NCBI GenBank assembly: GCA_013396525.1
Contig: VWYX01000384.1
Span: 385,383-449,382, forward strand
Reading direction: 5' to 3'
Length of the DNA stretch: 64,000 bases
From: Chaetorhynchus papuensis
Taxonomy: Eukaryota; Chordata; Aves; Passeriformes; Rhipiduridae
The notes below the pieces were generated by a model, which saw only the letters and a list, made by a program, of their open reading frames with translations, did not search any database and had not been told where the DNA came from. Shown one piece after another: positions 1 through 12,130 of the stretch. Numbering within the stretch: the first letter of the stretch is position 1; every line of letters starts with the position of its first letter. Made by a program: the position numbers and the translations under genes.

Positions 1-60
1 TTCCACTCTTGAGCTTGAAGTCACACTGCTCTTGCTCACTCTTGCCTCGTCGTCCCACAG

Positions 61-147
61 CTTCTGCCAATGGACGACAACACACTCAGGCCTGAGAAGC
101 TCCAGCTCCTGTGCCTGAAGGGAATCACGACCCAACAGCCCCACAGG
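61..147 (+). CDS. candidate internal coding exon, gene not recognised
   Basis: An 87-base segment (29 codons, phase 0 at both ends) is preceded by a long pyrimidine tract ending in CCCACAG and followed by the donor GTGAGC, both close to splice consensus. Read in that frame it has no stop and gives a hydrophilic peptide beginning LLPMDDNTLRPEKLQ and ending TTQQPHR. The block is clearly more GC-rich than the AT-rich DNA beyond about position 180, as expected of an exon. The frame carries stops just upstream (positions 10 and 16) and about 30 bases downstream, so the open stretch fits the splice sites well. I do not recognise the protein family and can name no function. Alternatives are a chance open segment or an exon of a non-coding RNA. 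No second exon with matching phase is evident nearby. Confidence 0.35.
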
Positions 148-734
148 GTGAGCCTCGAGCCACCCAGTCCCAATTTTTAACAGTAGGTGTTCCAACATAT
201 TCCTTCTTGGAATGGTGTGTGGGAAGATCCCTCCCTGTGTGTGGACAGTTATTTCTGTCAGTTATTTCTCAAACATAAGCAAAAGAGATTTACCATCATT
301 TTTGGTATGGCTGAGTGATATTAACTTTTATTGAATAATTGTTTTTTGCTATGTTTTTTTACACTTCAGTTTTGCTTCAAAACAGTTCATTGTACTTCAC
401 TTGTTTTTATAGCTCGTATTCTGTGTAATAAGTAATTCTGATTAAGATATTTTTGTCTAGTCAGTATCATAATAAGTCATATAAATTTATATGAATATAT
501 TTGGTTTGCAGTCCTTTCTCCTGAAGGACAAAATTGTATAAAGGTTCAATTACCCCTATAACATCTTTTAGGCATAAACTGTTGAAAAAGTCTGGGGCTA
601 AGATTGGATTCAGTCACACCCAGGTTCCTCTCTGAGGAGTTTAGGAAGCAAGGGGGTCCTTTTTGCACCTCATGACTCAACAGAAGGGCTTTTCTAACAG
701 ATTTTCTCTGCAGCTCCCACTCTGCCCGCGACAG
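148..734. other. AT-rich non-coding spacer
   Basis: Begins with the donor-like end of the candidate exon and then becomes AT-rich with no recognisable repeat or gene. From about 560 the sequence is more mixed and leads into the tandem array. If the exon at 61-147 is real, this is intron. Confidence 0.4.
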
Positions 735-1990
735 TACTCTTCTAAATTTACCCAGGTTTTCAGCTAAAAATGTCACCTATGTCCCTTCTAAGTTATCACA
801 GATTTTCTGTGAAAAATGCTGTCTCTGTCTTCTGTGTTACAAAAGACTTTCCCTCAAAAATGCTCAGTTTTCCTCTCTAAATTATCCTAAATTCGCCTGT
901 CAAAAATACCCTTTATTTTGGTTCATCCAAATTACCTCAAATTTTCCGTCAAAAACGTGACTTCTGACCCTCCAATAGATTTCCTCAGATTATCCCTCCA
1001 AAACGTCCCCTAGCTGTGTCCTGTAGGTCACCTAAGATTTTACCCCAAAAATCTCCATTCTGTCCCCTGTAGTTTACCTCAGATTTTCCTTCCAAAATGT
1101 GCCCTACAAGTTACCTCAGATTCTGCATCCAAAATATTCATTCTGTCCCCCACAGACTTCTTCAGATGTGCTTTCTAAAATATCCCCTACAGATTACCTG
1201 AGATTTTGCTCCTAAAATATTTTTTCTGATTACCTCAGATTTTCATTTCAAAATGTTCTCTTCAATAGAGATTATCTCAGATTTTACCTTCATTCATTCC
1301 CCTGCAGATTTACCTGAGATTTTACCCAAAAAATATTCCTTCTGGCCCTTAAAAATTACCTCAGGTTTTATCACAGAATTTTTTCTGCCTGTTCTCCACA
1401 AATTTCCTCAGATTTTTTTCCCAAAACCAATTTTCTACCCTAGAGATCATCTCAGATTTTTCCCGCCAAAATGTCTACTACATGTCCTCCACAGATTACT
1501 GCAGCTTTTGCTCCCACACTGCTCAGTTTTACCCCAAAATGTCCTTTTTGTCCACTACTGATTCCCCTCAGGTTCTCCCTCATAAATATTGCCTATTTGT
1601 CCTGTACAGATTACCTCAAGTTTTGCCTCCAAAATATTCATTCAGTCCCCAGCAGATTACCTGAGATTTTCCCCCAAAAATGTTCCTTCTGGACGTTAAA
1701 ATTTACCTCAGGCTTTATCACAAAATTTTCTCTGCCTGTCCTCCACAAATTACCTCAGATTTTTCCCCAAAAAACATTTTCTGCCTTACAGATCACCTCA
1801 GATTTTCCCGCCAAAATGTCTGCTGCATGTCCTCCACAGATTTTCCCAGCTTTTGTTCCCACACTGCTCAATTTTGCCCCAAAATGTTCATTCCGTTCCC
1901 TACAGGTGATGCCAGGGAATTCCAGCATTCCTCCCCTATGAAGTTCTTTCTCTCTCCTCTGACTTACCTCAGCTTTTCCCCTCACAAACT
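735..1990. repeat. degenerate minisatellite, about 36-49 base unit, with higher-order duplication
   Basis: About 25 diverged copies of one motif lie in tandem. The core is TTACCTCAGATTTT, then a short C/T-rich stretch, then CCAAAATGT or CAAAATAT, then a spacer such as TTCTGTCCCCTACAG. Core starts visible by eye include about 931, 979, 1026, 1072, 1112, 1157, 1193, 1229, 1308, 1356, 1400, 1447, 1609, 1655, 1703, 1750, 1793 and 1963. Spacing is mostly 36-49 bases with a mode near 47. A second level is visible: the series at 1356, 1400 and 1447 recurs at 1703, 1750 and 1793, about 347 bases later, with shared private variants such as CTCAGGTTTTATCAC / CTCAGGCTTTATCAC and TTTTCCCGCCAAAATGTCT. The plus strand is rich in C and T and poor in G, which leaves several frames open by chance. 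The outer edges are gradual. Confidence 0.88.
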
Positions 1991-2541
1991 GAAGCACTGT
2001 GCACTCCTGTGATAGCAGAGGGCCATCCATTTTTTACCGTAAATTCCCTGTTCTTGATTTTTCAATTGTCCATAACCATTTCTCCCCAGTGTGATGCTTC
2101 TTATCGTTCTTTCATTCCCACCCCACAGGTTTCAAATCCCTGTTTTACATATCCATTTCAGCTGTGCATCAGTTCTACTTTCCCACCTACCATCTGTCTT
2201 CCCCATTATCCTGTCCTATTTTCTCCCCTTAGCATTCAAGTAACTTTATTCCAGCTTGCTTTGTCATTTCCTATGAACATCCCCAATCACACCCAAAGCC
2301 TTACTTTCCCCTTCATGAAAATAAAGCACTTTACATTTCTGGATGCTCTCTGGACAAATTCAGTTTGGGAACAGGCTGGTAGCAGGGGTACTTTGACTCT
2401 CAGTCTGCGTGACTGCCTGTAGCATTCACAGGTGACCCCAGAACCATAACCATGGTTGTTCTGCCATTCCCAGAACTGGAGATCTCAGTCAACATCTTCA
2501 GGACATTTAATGACTGAATAGGTATCCATTACAAATATGCT

Positions 2542-2543
<2 letters not shown>
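1991..2543. other. pyrimidine-rich spacer right of the minisatellite
   Basis: The C/T bias of the array continues to about 2330 without clear periodicity, then fades. No gene or known repeat is seen. An open frame here (2009-2422) follows from the base composition. Confidence 0.35.

Positions 2544-2573
<30 letters not shown>
2544..2573. repeat. poly(T) run, 30 bases
   Basis: An uninterrupted run of 30 T on the plus strand. It could be a simple mononucleotide repeat or the poly(A) tail of a minus-strand retrocopy whose body would lie to the right. No poly(A) signal is seen in the correct place just right of it, so the simple-repeat reading is preferred. Confidence 0.95.
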
Positions 2574-2574
<1 letters not shown>

Positions 2575-5110
2575 AAGGCTGTAAATGTGAACACTTTTGT
2601 ACAGTTTTGGTACAAGAAGAGAAAGAGTGTTCATCTGAAACAAAGGCTACCACCCTCTTCCCCCTGATAATTTTTAGCCCTCACTCCAGAGTTTAGGAAA
2701 GTTAGAGACAGGTTTACCGTAGTGCTTCGAAGGCTTTTTTGTACCTTGAGAGCAGTGTTTAACAGCCTCACCTCTAGGATGGCTCTCTGCCCAGAGAAAC
2801 TGCCAGAGAGCCGAGCCCCATGGGGACAAAGGCACATGACAAACCCTCACACAGCTTCAGAGCTGCTGAAAGAGGAGAATCTGATCTATTGACTTGTTCC
2901 CAAAATAGCACCTGGTGGGAGGTGACTGACTGGCTAATACCTGTGGTGTTTCCATTACCGATTGAGATGAAGTCTGTTGCCAGGAATCCTGGGGTGGTTT
3001 CCTTGACAACCAGAAGAAATGCACAACCAAGATGCACATGACTTTTCAGGTGCTTTTTTAACTCCTCTGAAACAATGAGCTGCCCTACCAGAACTCAGAT
3101 AAATAAAACCTAGGTGTGCAGCCAAATGGTGAACAGCATTTATGTTCAAGGGCAAATTTGACCTGAGCCTGAAATCTGCCATGAAACAAACCCTCAAGAG
3201 AGCAACCAGCCTGAAAGTATTTCTCCTATTCAATACGGCAGAGATCTTGCAAGATTATCTACTTTGTTACTTTATAGCCTTTAGATGAGAAATTTCAAGA
3301 GATGGAAGGTATTTCCATGAGATACATAGATATATCTAACACTGAATTAATTTGAATGTCTCTATTAAATCCAAAGCCTTCAAATTTCAAAGCTGATTGC
3401 TCACAGTGCACTGTTCATCAGAAACACTAGGGGTATATATTGAAATCAGAATATATTTTGAAATTATTTATTTTAACAAGACAGTGTAAATTTTAAGCCA
3501 AAGCATGCAACATTAATAGGAGTAACAGTATCTTGTTACTCATTGTTTGTATGTAGGCATGGCCACAAATTTTCTATGGACAGTAAATTCACTGAAAAAT
3601 TCATATGTTCATGAATTTAAGTTATACTGAGAAGCAGTTTAAGCCCAATTATGGCCAATATTTTTCAACAAAGGATTCCATTTTAAAATATTGAAATATA
3701 TTATATAAGAATTTCAAAAGTAAGTGTTCTTTCAGGTTTCATAGTTTTGGCATTTTGTTTGACAAATTATCTACTCTTTAAGGGAAAATTAAAAAAAAAA
3801 GAGAACCTCAAGAAGTATCATGTACAATAGATTGACAAGTAGTTTTAAGACTGAAAATATATTGGGGATTTTTTGGCTTTTGTTTTTAACACTTTTAGAT
3901 GAAGAACCAAAATCTTATTATTCCAGTTGAACATAGTTTTATTTTTCAGTTTAGTAAATAGTCAGAAACATCCATTTCCCTGCTTTGTGTTTGGGAGGAA
4001 TAAGCACGAGAGGAAGGCAAGGAGAAATTGAAGGGGATGCCGTGGATCAAATAAGCGAAGCAGAGGGAGTAAAGAAAGGACTTATGAAAGGTGACAAGCC
4101 AGATGACAGATGTAAATGTTTTTGAACTCTATCTGCTGACATCAGGAGGCTGAATCTACTCACTTCCCTGTTAGTGTTGATGGATGACAGTCACTGGAGA
4201 AGCACTGAGGTCCAGAACTAATTTTTTTTGTGTTAAGAATCTGGGGTATAGTATCCCAGATAAAATTTTGGCTGGCAGATCATAAGAAATTTCAGAAAGC
4301 TTCCCTAAATTTTACTTGAGGCTGAGAGAGTGAGCTGCTGGAAAAGGAAGGTAATAAGGTGTTACTGTGGCAAAAAATAACTATAGAATACAAAGAATGT
4401 TGCGTAAGGAAATAAATCATCCCAATCTGTCATCAGTGGGAGTCAGGCAAAAAATATATGAAACAGAGTGAGAGTGGAAGCAAACCAGGTAATATACAAC
4501 AATGTGCACTATTAAAATAATCAGGAAAAGCGGGGTTGACCTGGACATTTTAAATGAGAACAGTGCATGCATCTGAATGAATCATTAGTAGAGATTTAGG
4601 TGCTTTCCTAAAACAGATTACATTCATAATAAATAGACTTGAGTAGAGAATTTTAAAACCATATTAGTGGTAAAGGTTGGTGCCTGGGGCCACATTAGCT
4701 CAGCATCAAGCTCTGATCTGTCATAGATCAATGAAATGTAGCAAGCCTGAATTGCTGATTCAATTTAGTATTCATTTACTTTCAGAGCAGAACATAAATA
4801 GTAAGGAAGAAAATGTGAAACACGATCTCTGAGACCAAGATCATTTTCTATGGGGAACTTAGCATGCATGCACACATTCATCTTGTGAGTATTTAGGGAG
4901 CCAGGTACTGAAAGAACCCAATCAGTTTTGAAGCTGAATCTACCTCAGTGCCCCAAAGGCCTTTTACCCCTAAAGTTGAAGGAAACTTTGTCTTTCTTCG
5001 CAGCAGATGCTGAACACAACCATGCTGGGTGTGTAAGCGAGAACGAACCTCAGCAGAGTGGCAGTGAAAGCCCCCAGCAAAAATGTGGTAATTGCAATAT
5101 CTGATTTAAA
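2574..5110. other. non-coding spacer, no recognised element
   Basis: About 2640-3110 is somewhat GC-richer than its surroundings and carries overlapping short open frames on both strands (for example 2774-3037 minus and 2820-3041 plus). None resembles a protein that I know. The remainder is AT-rich DNA without visible structure. Confidence 0.35.
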
Positions 5111-5930
5111 ATCATAGAATCACAGAATACCTCAAGTTGGAAGGGATCCTTAAGGATAATTGAGTACAACTCCCTGCTCCTTGCAAAACTACTTAAAACT
5201 AAACCATACAATAAGAGAGTTGTCCAGATCCTTCTTGAACTCTGACTGGCTTGATGTGCGACCTCTTCCCTGGGTAGCCTCTTCCAGGGAATGACCATCC
5301 CTCCATGCAGAAGCTTTTCCCCGTGTCCCATCTGAACTTCCCCTGATGCATCTTGATTCCATTTCATCCTGTCCTGTCGCTGGTCACCAGAGGAAGGAGA
5401 TCAGCACCCTCCCCTCCACTGCCCCCCCGGAGAAATGTGCAGCCTCTTCTCTTTTCCAAGCTGAACAAAGCAAGGGACCTCAGATGCGCCTTACAAGTCT
5501 TGCCCTCTAGGCCTTTCACCATGTTGATTCCCCTCCTTTAGATGCTCTCCAATAACTTTATATCTTTCTTACACTGAGGCACCCAAACCTCCACACAGCA
5601 CTCAAGTCCAGATCAAATTAGTGCAGAATAGAGCAAGACAATCATCTCCCCTGACCAGCCAGGGATGGATGCTGTGCTGGATGAACCCCAGGATAGGACT
5701 GGCCCTTTTGATTAGTCATGTGAACTCATATTCAATTTGCCATCCACCCAAATCTTCAGCCTTCTTTCCATGGAGCTTCTTTTCAGACTCTCGTACCCCA
5801 GTTTGTGTGTGTAACCAGGATTGTCTCATCCCAGGTGGGCAATCCAACACTTGCTCTCATTAAATTTCATACAGCTGTTTATTGCCCAGCTCTGTAGCCT
5901 ATCCGGATCTCATGACTGAATGGGATAAGG
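5111..5930 (-). mobile_element. CR1 LINE fragment, 3' part, minus strand
   Basis: Begins on the plus strand with AATCATAGAATCACAGAAT, the reverse complement of the CR1 3' terminal repeat, followed by the usual TTGGAAGGGATCCTTAAGGA context. It continues through long stretches matching the remembered antisense 3' region of bird CR1. Examples are the segment around 5580 (CCCAAACCTCCACACAGCAC), the run at 5630-5660 (GAGCAAGACAATC), and the end at about 5880-5910 (TTGCCCAGCTCTGTAGCCTA). Sense orientation is minus, with the 3' end at 5111 and a 5' truncation near 5930, as is usual for CR1. Frames are broken and no functional protein remains. Confidence 0.9.
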
Positions 5931-6151
5931 TCCAGTCTGCATAATATTGTGAGAGAAGAAACGGAATACAGATTTTCTTCTTTCAAATGGCTTCAAAATG
6001 ATCCCAAAGAACTTAAGGCAACCTGACATGTCTTCAATAAATTCAAGAAAGATGGATTAATATTTCATTTATATTCAGCTACAGTTATTTAATATATTAG
6101 GTCAGATACTGAATTTAAAGTCAGGACACATAAGTGTGGTCATCCAGCTCA

Positions 6152-6190
6152 TCACAGAATCATAGAATACCTGTTGTTAAGGGATTCTTC
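6152..6190 (-). mobile_element. short CR1 3'-end remnant
   Basis: CACAGAATCATAGAATACC followed by a few more bases resembles the extreme 3' tail of a minus-strand CR1. It is very short and may be a severely truncated insertion or the debris of a longer one. Confidence 0.55.
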
Positions 6191-9100
6191 CTGTAATGCA
6201 CATGCTACGACATCACAGCTTTTGCCATGGGAACACGGATCTGCCAGGTGTGATCAGATGCTGGCAGTGGGACAAAACAACGGCGTACAGCAGCATTAAA
6301 ACTTCTCCAAATGTTTTGAAAGCTTTTCCAAAAAAAGGTATTTTAAATTATAGCCCAGTCTCACAAAAGTCATCCAGGGATACTTCTACCTGAGCCAGCC
6401 CATACAGTCGCCAGTCTTTGAAGGCAGAATTGTACTGAATCCTTCCTACTGCTCTACTGAGTGTTGACATTCTGTTACTGGACAAAATGTCACCTCTTCA
6501 TCCCATCTCTTTTACCATGCATGACCCTGCAATGCCTGAATGCTCCTGTTTCAAATACTCCCTTATGCATTTTTAAAGATTTTCTTTTCCAGAATAGTAG
6601 CGCTATCTATTCATACAAATAACAACTGACAAGAAAATGTCATCAATCATTGACATATCCTCTGAAGTTTAGGTTTGCTTTCAAACTCTTTCTACTCCAC
6701 TTCTTATTTTGGTGTGTCAATAAACAGCTTTAGATTAGAGTTGCATAGCTGATAGAGTGTATTTATACTTAGCAACTGTCTGTAGAAATAAAGATTAGCA
6801 TCAAGGCTATATTAGTTCTCCTGTCAGGATGCTGATTTTTTGAAGCTATACTATAGCCAGCAAATTCATATTTACCTACAGATTTAACACTGCCAGTGCA
6901 GATAAGAATATACTAACAGTTGGGGTAGGCATAAAAGATTAGTTTCTTCCATGACCAATTTTGCAGTAATCCTATCTGTGTCAAAACAATTTGAGAGGGG
7001 AGTCCTACAGTGAAAAGATACAGCTACTGAGATGCATGCAGAAACAAGAATTTATTCTGCTATTTTTTCATTCAGGCTTAATATTTTTAAATTGAAAGTT
7101 TAAAATTAATATAATGCAAAAAGTTTTATCTGTGTCCATACATATATGCATTTTTGCTTGATTGTGGGTATGGGTGCACACGTGTGAATAGATTTATATG
7201 TATATATGTATCTGTATGTGTGTATTCCCACAGGTATATATATTTTTAGTAGAATGTATTTTAATACTAACTAAATAATAAAATTTATCTTCTTCATCTC
7301 TTGCTTTGTCTTGACATCTCTTTGTAACTCCAGCCTGTAAAAGCTTTAGGATTTACCAGCATTGTCTTATTTTTATGCATCGTGCCTGTTTAGGATCTGA
7401 CCTAAATTGCTGAATCCCATGGGAGAGCTGTTGGACAAAGGTTGTCCCTGTCTGCAGTGTTTGGAGAGGAACATACTGCTATGTTTACAGTGAGAAGAGT
7501 AGGACAGTCTTGATGTTGAAAAATATTCTTGGCAGTGATTCAGTATTAAAGCTGCATAGTAATTGCTGTGATTATGGTAGTCAACTATTGATTATAGTAT
7601 TTACTATGCATGGTAGAAAAATAAAAAGATATGCATAACTGGCAATATGTGTTTTTCTATAATGACAATCATAACAACCACTATAAAAAATTGGACTCTA
7701 GAAACAGCACAGTTCTAAGGGTATGTACAGAGGGGGTTTTTTGGTTTTTGGCTTTTTTTCTGCCAGTCCCTTCTCTAGCTGGTTGGGCAGTGGCTTGCAA
7801 AGGTCACTCATTTCTCTGAGCTTGGCAAGAAGGAAATTTTTTGTGTATTTTTCAAAAGCAGCAATTAACAGCATAAATTCTAATTGTGGTGGAGTTTTTT
7901 CATGAAAAGTGTGTGTGTGTCATATTCAATGTACACTTCTCGGAATAACATTTTGTGGATATTGAAGCTGGTCAAGATTTAACCAAAGAGTTCCTCAATC
8001 TAAATATTCTGGTGGGTGGTAGTTCTCAAAACACTGTGTAGGGGGCTGGCTGCTGTAAATTCAGTCACTGGAGCTGTCTCTTCTACCAGACATAGATATT
8101 CTGCTTTGCATCTGTCATATGCTTCCCAGGATCCTTTTTTTTTTATTTGGATTATCTTTGTTGTTAAGACCAAGGTGATTTGATGTTGTCCTATTCCTGG
8201 ACAACATATATATTATACATTAAGCTAAATACGTGTATTATGAATTGAGCTGAATTTTAATATTGATGATTCTTCTAGTTTCCTTCGCAGGGAGCTATCT
8301 TCCACAGCATTCTCAGACTGGTTCCAAGGCATAAACACCCCTAGGCTCTTAAATGCACCCCAGGATGACACTGTCTCAGAGTAGACTTCTGATGAATTAT
8401 GGTGAATCATATCTGAACATCTATGCTGAACTCACCAGCTGCACTGTTAAGACTTGACTTGGTTATTGTGGTGCCACTCCTGAAACTGCAGCTCCTACCT
8501 GTTCCTGGAAAACTTCAGTAGGAAATATCCACGAGTCCTTTGCATTGTTGTATGTTCAAAACCACCATGGTCTTGATCAGAGAAGTGTACAGCCACACTC
8601 TTGTCCTGAGCCTGAAAGAGGACAGTGATATGCACTAGTAAGTGTTATTTTTGATCCACAGTGCATAAATCTGTGTGGTAATTTGATAGCTTACACATCT
8701 ATTAAAGTCAGTTAGCCCCAGAGGTGCACATTGCTAATGCACCTGAGATGCTTTTCTATACATAAAAGTGACAACTCTGCTGTAAAAACAACATTATGCA
8801 GTACACTTTAAAACCCATGTGCAACTGGGATGTGGACACTTGTGGTTCTAAACCAGAGGTGCCAGGTGAATTTCAGGGATTCGTACAAAATTGTGTTGCA
8901 GAAGAACTCAGGTTTTTCAGTTAAATAGACCTTCCTATAAAGATATGATCTGGAAGGCTGAAACAAAGATCTTCTAGAAAGTGAGCAACTATAGAAGTCA
9001 GTGACAAGCTCGAGAAACTGCAGTCACAATCTGTTCATGGGGGTTTTTTTGAGAGCTAGAAGTGACCTAAGTTGAATTTGGTGATTCTTTCTGTCAAAAG

Positions 9101-9965
9101 GTTTGTGTGTTAGTGTTTGGGAAGTGCTGATTTAATGGCACTAAAACTATGAATTTCTCACATTTCTGAATTGTTTGTACTGAAAATAGGAGAAAATTGA
9201 ATCAGGAGACTAAATAATTCATTCTTATATTTTCAAAATGGTATTTTTAATTCAAAAGTATATTTTTAAACATTCTTTTGCTTCCCTTTTTTTAAGGACT
9301 ATAACTCCATCATAGATCAAAATAATTTGTTTTTGATGAAACTAAATGACTATGTGTCATTTTTACCTTCACTGGTGAGCATTAAAATTAAAATTACTAG
9401 TTGTTTCTTTCAAAACCTCTCTTAATTTCGTCCATATCAGATTCTAAATGAGCTGTCCTGCAGTTCACAGAATTTAAAGAATAAAATTAATCTACTTAAG
9501 ATGACACTCCGCACTCTAGATAATAAAGAGAATGTTATCCATTAGTAATCTTTTTCATTAGTATTAGGAATATTTTATATGATAATCTGCCATATAAACT
9601 TTCTCTATTGAGAAAATAATCAATAAAACTCTTTCATATTTCATTTCAAAGGAAAACTGTGTTAATTTAGAAACAGCTGGCAATGATGGAAAGAGAGATT
9701 TTGACCTTGATGAGGTAAAAATTGAAAAAGCTCCATTATTTATGTGACTATGTGATAAAGGCAGAGAATTGAAAAGATTTTTATTTCATTCCTGCAGATA
9801 CCACAGATGTACTCAATTATGGGCAAATGTCTGTGCTCTATAGCAGGTTCATTCAGTGTCAACTCTCAGCATTCCCCTCTGATTGGCAAGATGGGAGCCT
9901 TCAGAAAACACAGAAGCTTCCAGATAGTGTGGGTGTCTTGAGATCCTTAAAAAGAAGACAAAAAA
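6191..9965. other. AT-rich non-coding spacer
   Basis: No gene or interspersed repeat was recognised. It contains the TA/TG-rich simple stretch listed separately, and short T-rich patches near 7735-7765 and 8137-8150. Confidence 0.4.
7135..7246. repeat. TA/TG-rich low-complexity stretch
   Basis: Interspersed runs of ATATATG, TGTATATATG and GTGTGT without a single fixed unit. It looks like a decayed alternating purine-pyrimidine microsatellite. Confidence 0.6.
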
Positions 9966-10270
9966 GAATCATTTAGTTCAGAAAAAAACTTTCAGATCAT
10001 CAAGTCCAACTGTATACCTAACAATGTTCCCAAGTGCCACATCTATGCGTCTTTTAAACACCTCCAGGGAAGAGGATTCCATTACTTCCATGGCCATCCT
10101 GTTCCAGTTCCTGATGATCATTGTGGTGAAGAATTTTTTTCCTAGTATCCAAACTAAACCTCCCCTGCTGTAACTTGAGGCCATTTGCCCTTTTCCTATC
10201 ACTTGTTAGTCAAGGGAAGAGACCTACCCCAGCTCACAACAACCTCTTTTCAGGAAGAAGTATCCCTGGA
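9966..10270 (-). mobile_element. CR1 LINE fragment, minus strand
   Basis: Starts with GAATCATTTAGTTCAG and TCAGATCATCAAGTCCAAC, the antisense 3' region of CR1. It follows the family through CACATCTATGCGTCTTTTAA, ACCTCCAGGGAAGAGGATTC, a TGGTGAAGAATTTTTTTCC stretch and TAAACCTCCCCTGCTGTAAC. The last clear match is CAACAACCTCTTTTCAGG near 10255. The terminal tail repeats are worn. Sense is minus, and the 5' side is truncated. Confidence 0.88.
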
Positions 10271-12029
10271 TGACTTTTGTGACAGTCTTCTAAACTTAAA
10301 ATACTTTTTTGGGAAAGATTTCAAAACATTTGGAGGAGTTTTAATGCTTCTCTGTGCTGATGTTTTGTCTCAGTGCCAGTATCTGATCACACCCAGCAGC
10401 TTCACATTCCTGTGGAAAAACCTGCAGTGTTGTGGTACATGTGTTACTGGAAGAATTCCTTAATAGGACCACACTTACTTTGTACTTGTTTAAATTCAGC
10501 ATCTGATAGAAAATAAATATAATATAACTGTAATTGCATATAAATGGAATGTTATTCAGTCTTTCATATCTTTATGAAAGACACGTTGAATTACGTTTGT
10601 AATGATTCACAACAGTTTAAATGTCTGAACAAGGTCATGAACTGCATCTTGGAGTTACTTACTACTTTCTTTTGACTGTATGGAGGGATTAAATATTCAG
10701 TTATTCAGTTAACTGCACAAATGTGTCTAGTGACATAGTAGGTATTCTGGAGAATCCAAGATGTCTGTGTAGGACTGATATATGACACAGAATCTTCAGG
10801 AGAGTTTGCCTTTTTTGGACTGGCAGCTAGAGACAGCATGGATTTGTGAGGGCATATCCACTGACATTATATTCCTGTATTTAGACGTATGAGTGAAGCC
10901 CTAGGTTACTAGCTCAGAAGAGAGAACCTATGCACCTTTGGTTTTTGTCTGTACAATTGGGAACGTTTTTGGCTTCCTTACAGGAGTGTTGTGAAGACAG
11001 TTACTAAAGCGTATTTCTCCCCTCATGCTTCCTGTACATTTCTCAAACTTGCCAGAACTTTGCCCACAGAAATTTCTACAACTTATGTGGTGCTGCTCAT
11101 AAGCCCAGTCACAGAGTCAATCAACCAAAGGAAAAGAGATTTGGTTGCACAGTCTATGTAATTTCCAGATTTGCCTTAAGTTGAAGTAAAGTTCTGGAAG
11201 GGCACTACTACGGAGAGTTCAACATCAGCACCAACATTCAGAGTTCTTGGGTTTATGAATCAGATAAACTACTGGAAAACCAGTCTGATTCTTTTCAGTA
11301 AGTACTTGAGAACTGATTCAAAATGAGAGCTTCTAAAATCACCTCTCTTCCTGATTTTCCAAATTAAAAACTTGATGTGAAGAACAGTCATGGCTTTTCT
11401 GAAGGAAATCTCTTTAGAAGGAGAGATTGTTCCCCTTTTCCTTGATAATTAGAGTAAATTACTTGGGAATAGAGTATTCAGCATTTTTATATCTTCTCTT
11501 CAACGAGCTTCAGAAGTTGAGTGCTTTAAATCCTCTCTATAAAGCACCCCTTGATGCTGTTTTAACCAAAGCTGTTTATTCACTCTCTGTTTTTTAAATA
11601 AAACAACACTTACATTCTAGTCTGCTCTTAGACTTAAATAGCAGAAAATTAATTGCACAGAAGACAACTAAACAACATTTTTTTTCAAAAGACAGACATG
11701 GTATTTTCTAGTATCCCTGCATGATATGTCTCACATTCACACATGGATAAAAACACCCTGTGAATTAGATGAAAAAAATATATGTCTGATGAACCTTGCC
11801 TTTCTCTACATATGCATAACTGTCATGTGAGAAGCAGGATTCATCATCTCATGACTAGGATCCAAATTCAGCTGTCAACATATAAATGTCTGCGTATGGT
11901 CTGGGTGTATAAACTCCAGCTAGTGCCAGAGCTGCTCAAGAGCTCAATGCAGTTGCCAGACGGTCAACATTTGGTGTTAGTGTTGTTTGAGGTGTTCTAC
12001 AGCATCCAAGGATTGCGAGATCATGGGAT
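10271..12029. other. non-coding spacer
   Basis: No recognised gene or repeat. The first 200 bases may be the decayed continuation of the CR1 copy to the left, but I cannot align them by eye. Confidence 0.35.
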
Positions 12030-12130
12030 AAATCAGGTGTGAAGAGACCTCAGGAGGTCTCTGTTCCAATTTTCTGTTCCTCTGTGAGGTCATAGAGTCA
12101 TCTGGGGGGTCCTTTCAGGTTTCTCTGGGT
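12030..12130 (-). mobile_element. possible CR1 fragment
   Basis: GAGACCTCAGGAGGTCTCTG followed by TTCCAATTTTCTGTTCC resembles the antisense 3' region of one CR1 subfamily (GGAGGTCTCTAGTCCAAC-type). The match is short and diverged. Confidence 0.35.

Noticed and set aside
735..1990. Repeats with regular spacing that could suggest a CRISPR array
   Set aside because: The units are tandem and diverged, with no conserved repeats separated by unique spacers. The DNA is vertebrate and no cas genes are present.
1253..2030. Several overlapping open frames (102-156 codons) on the plus strand, and one on the minus strand
   Set aside because: They lie inside the C/T-rich tandem array in competing frames. 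They exist because the unit has few stop codons in some phases, not because of coding constraint.
5050..5863. Open frames of 62-105 codons on both strands
   Set aside because: They lie within the CR1 fragment at 5111-5930 and translate antisense or non-coding CR1 sequence.
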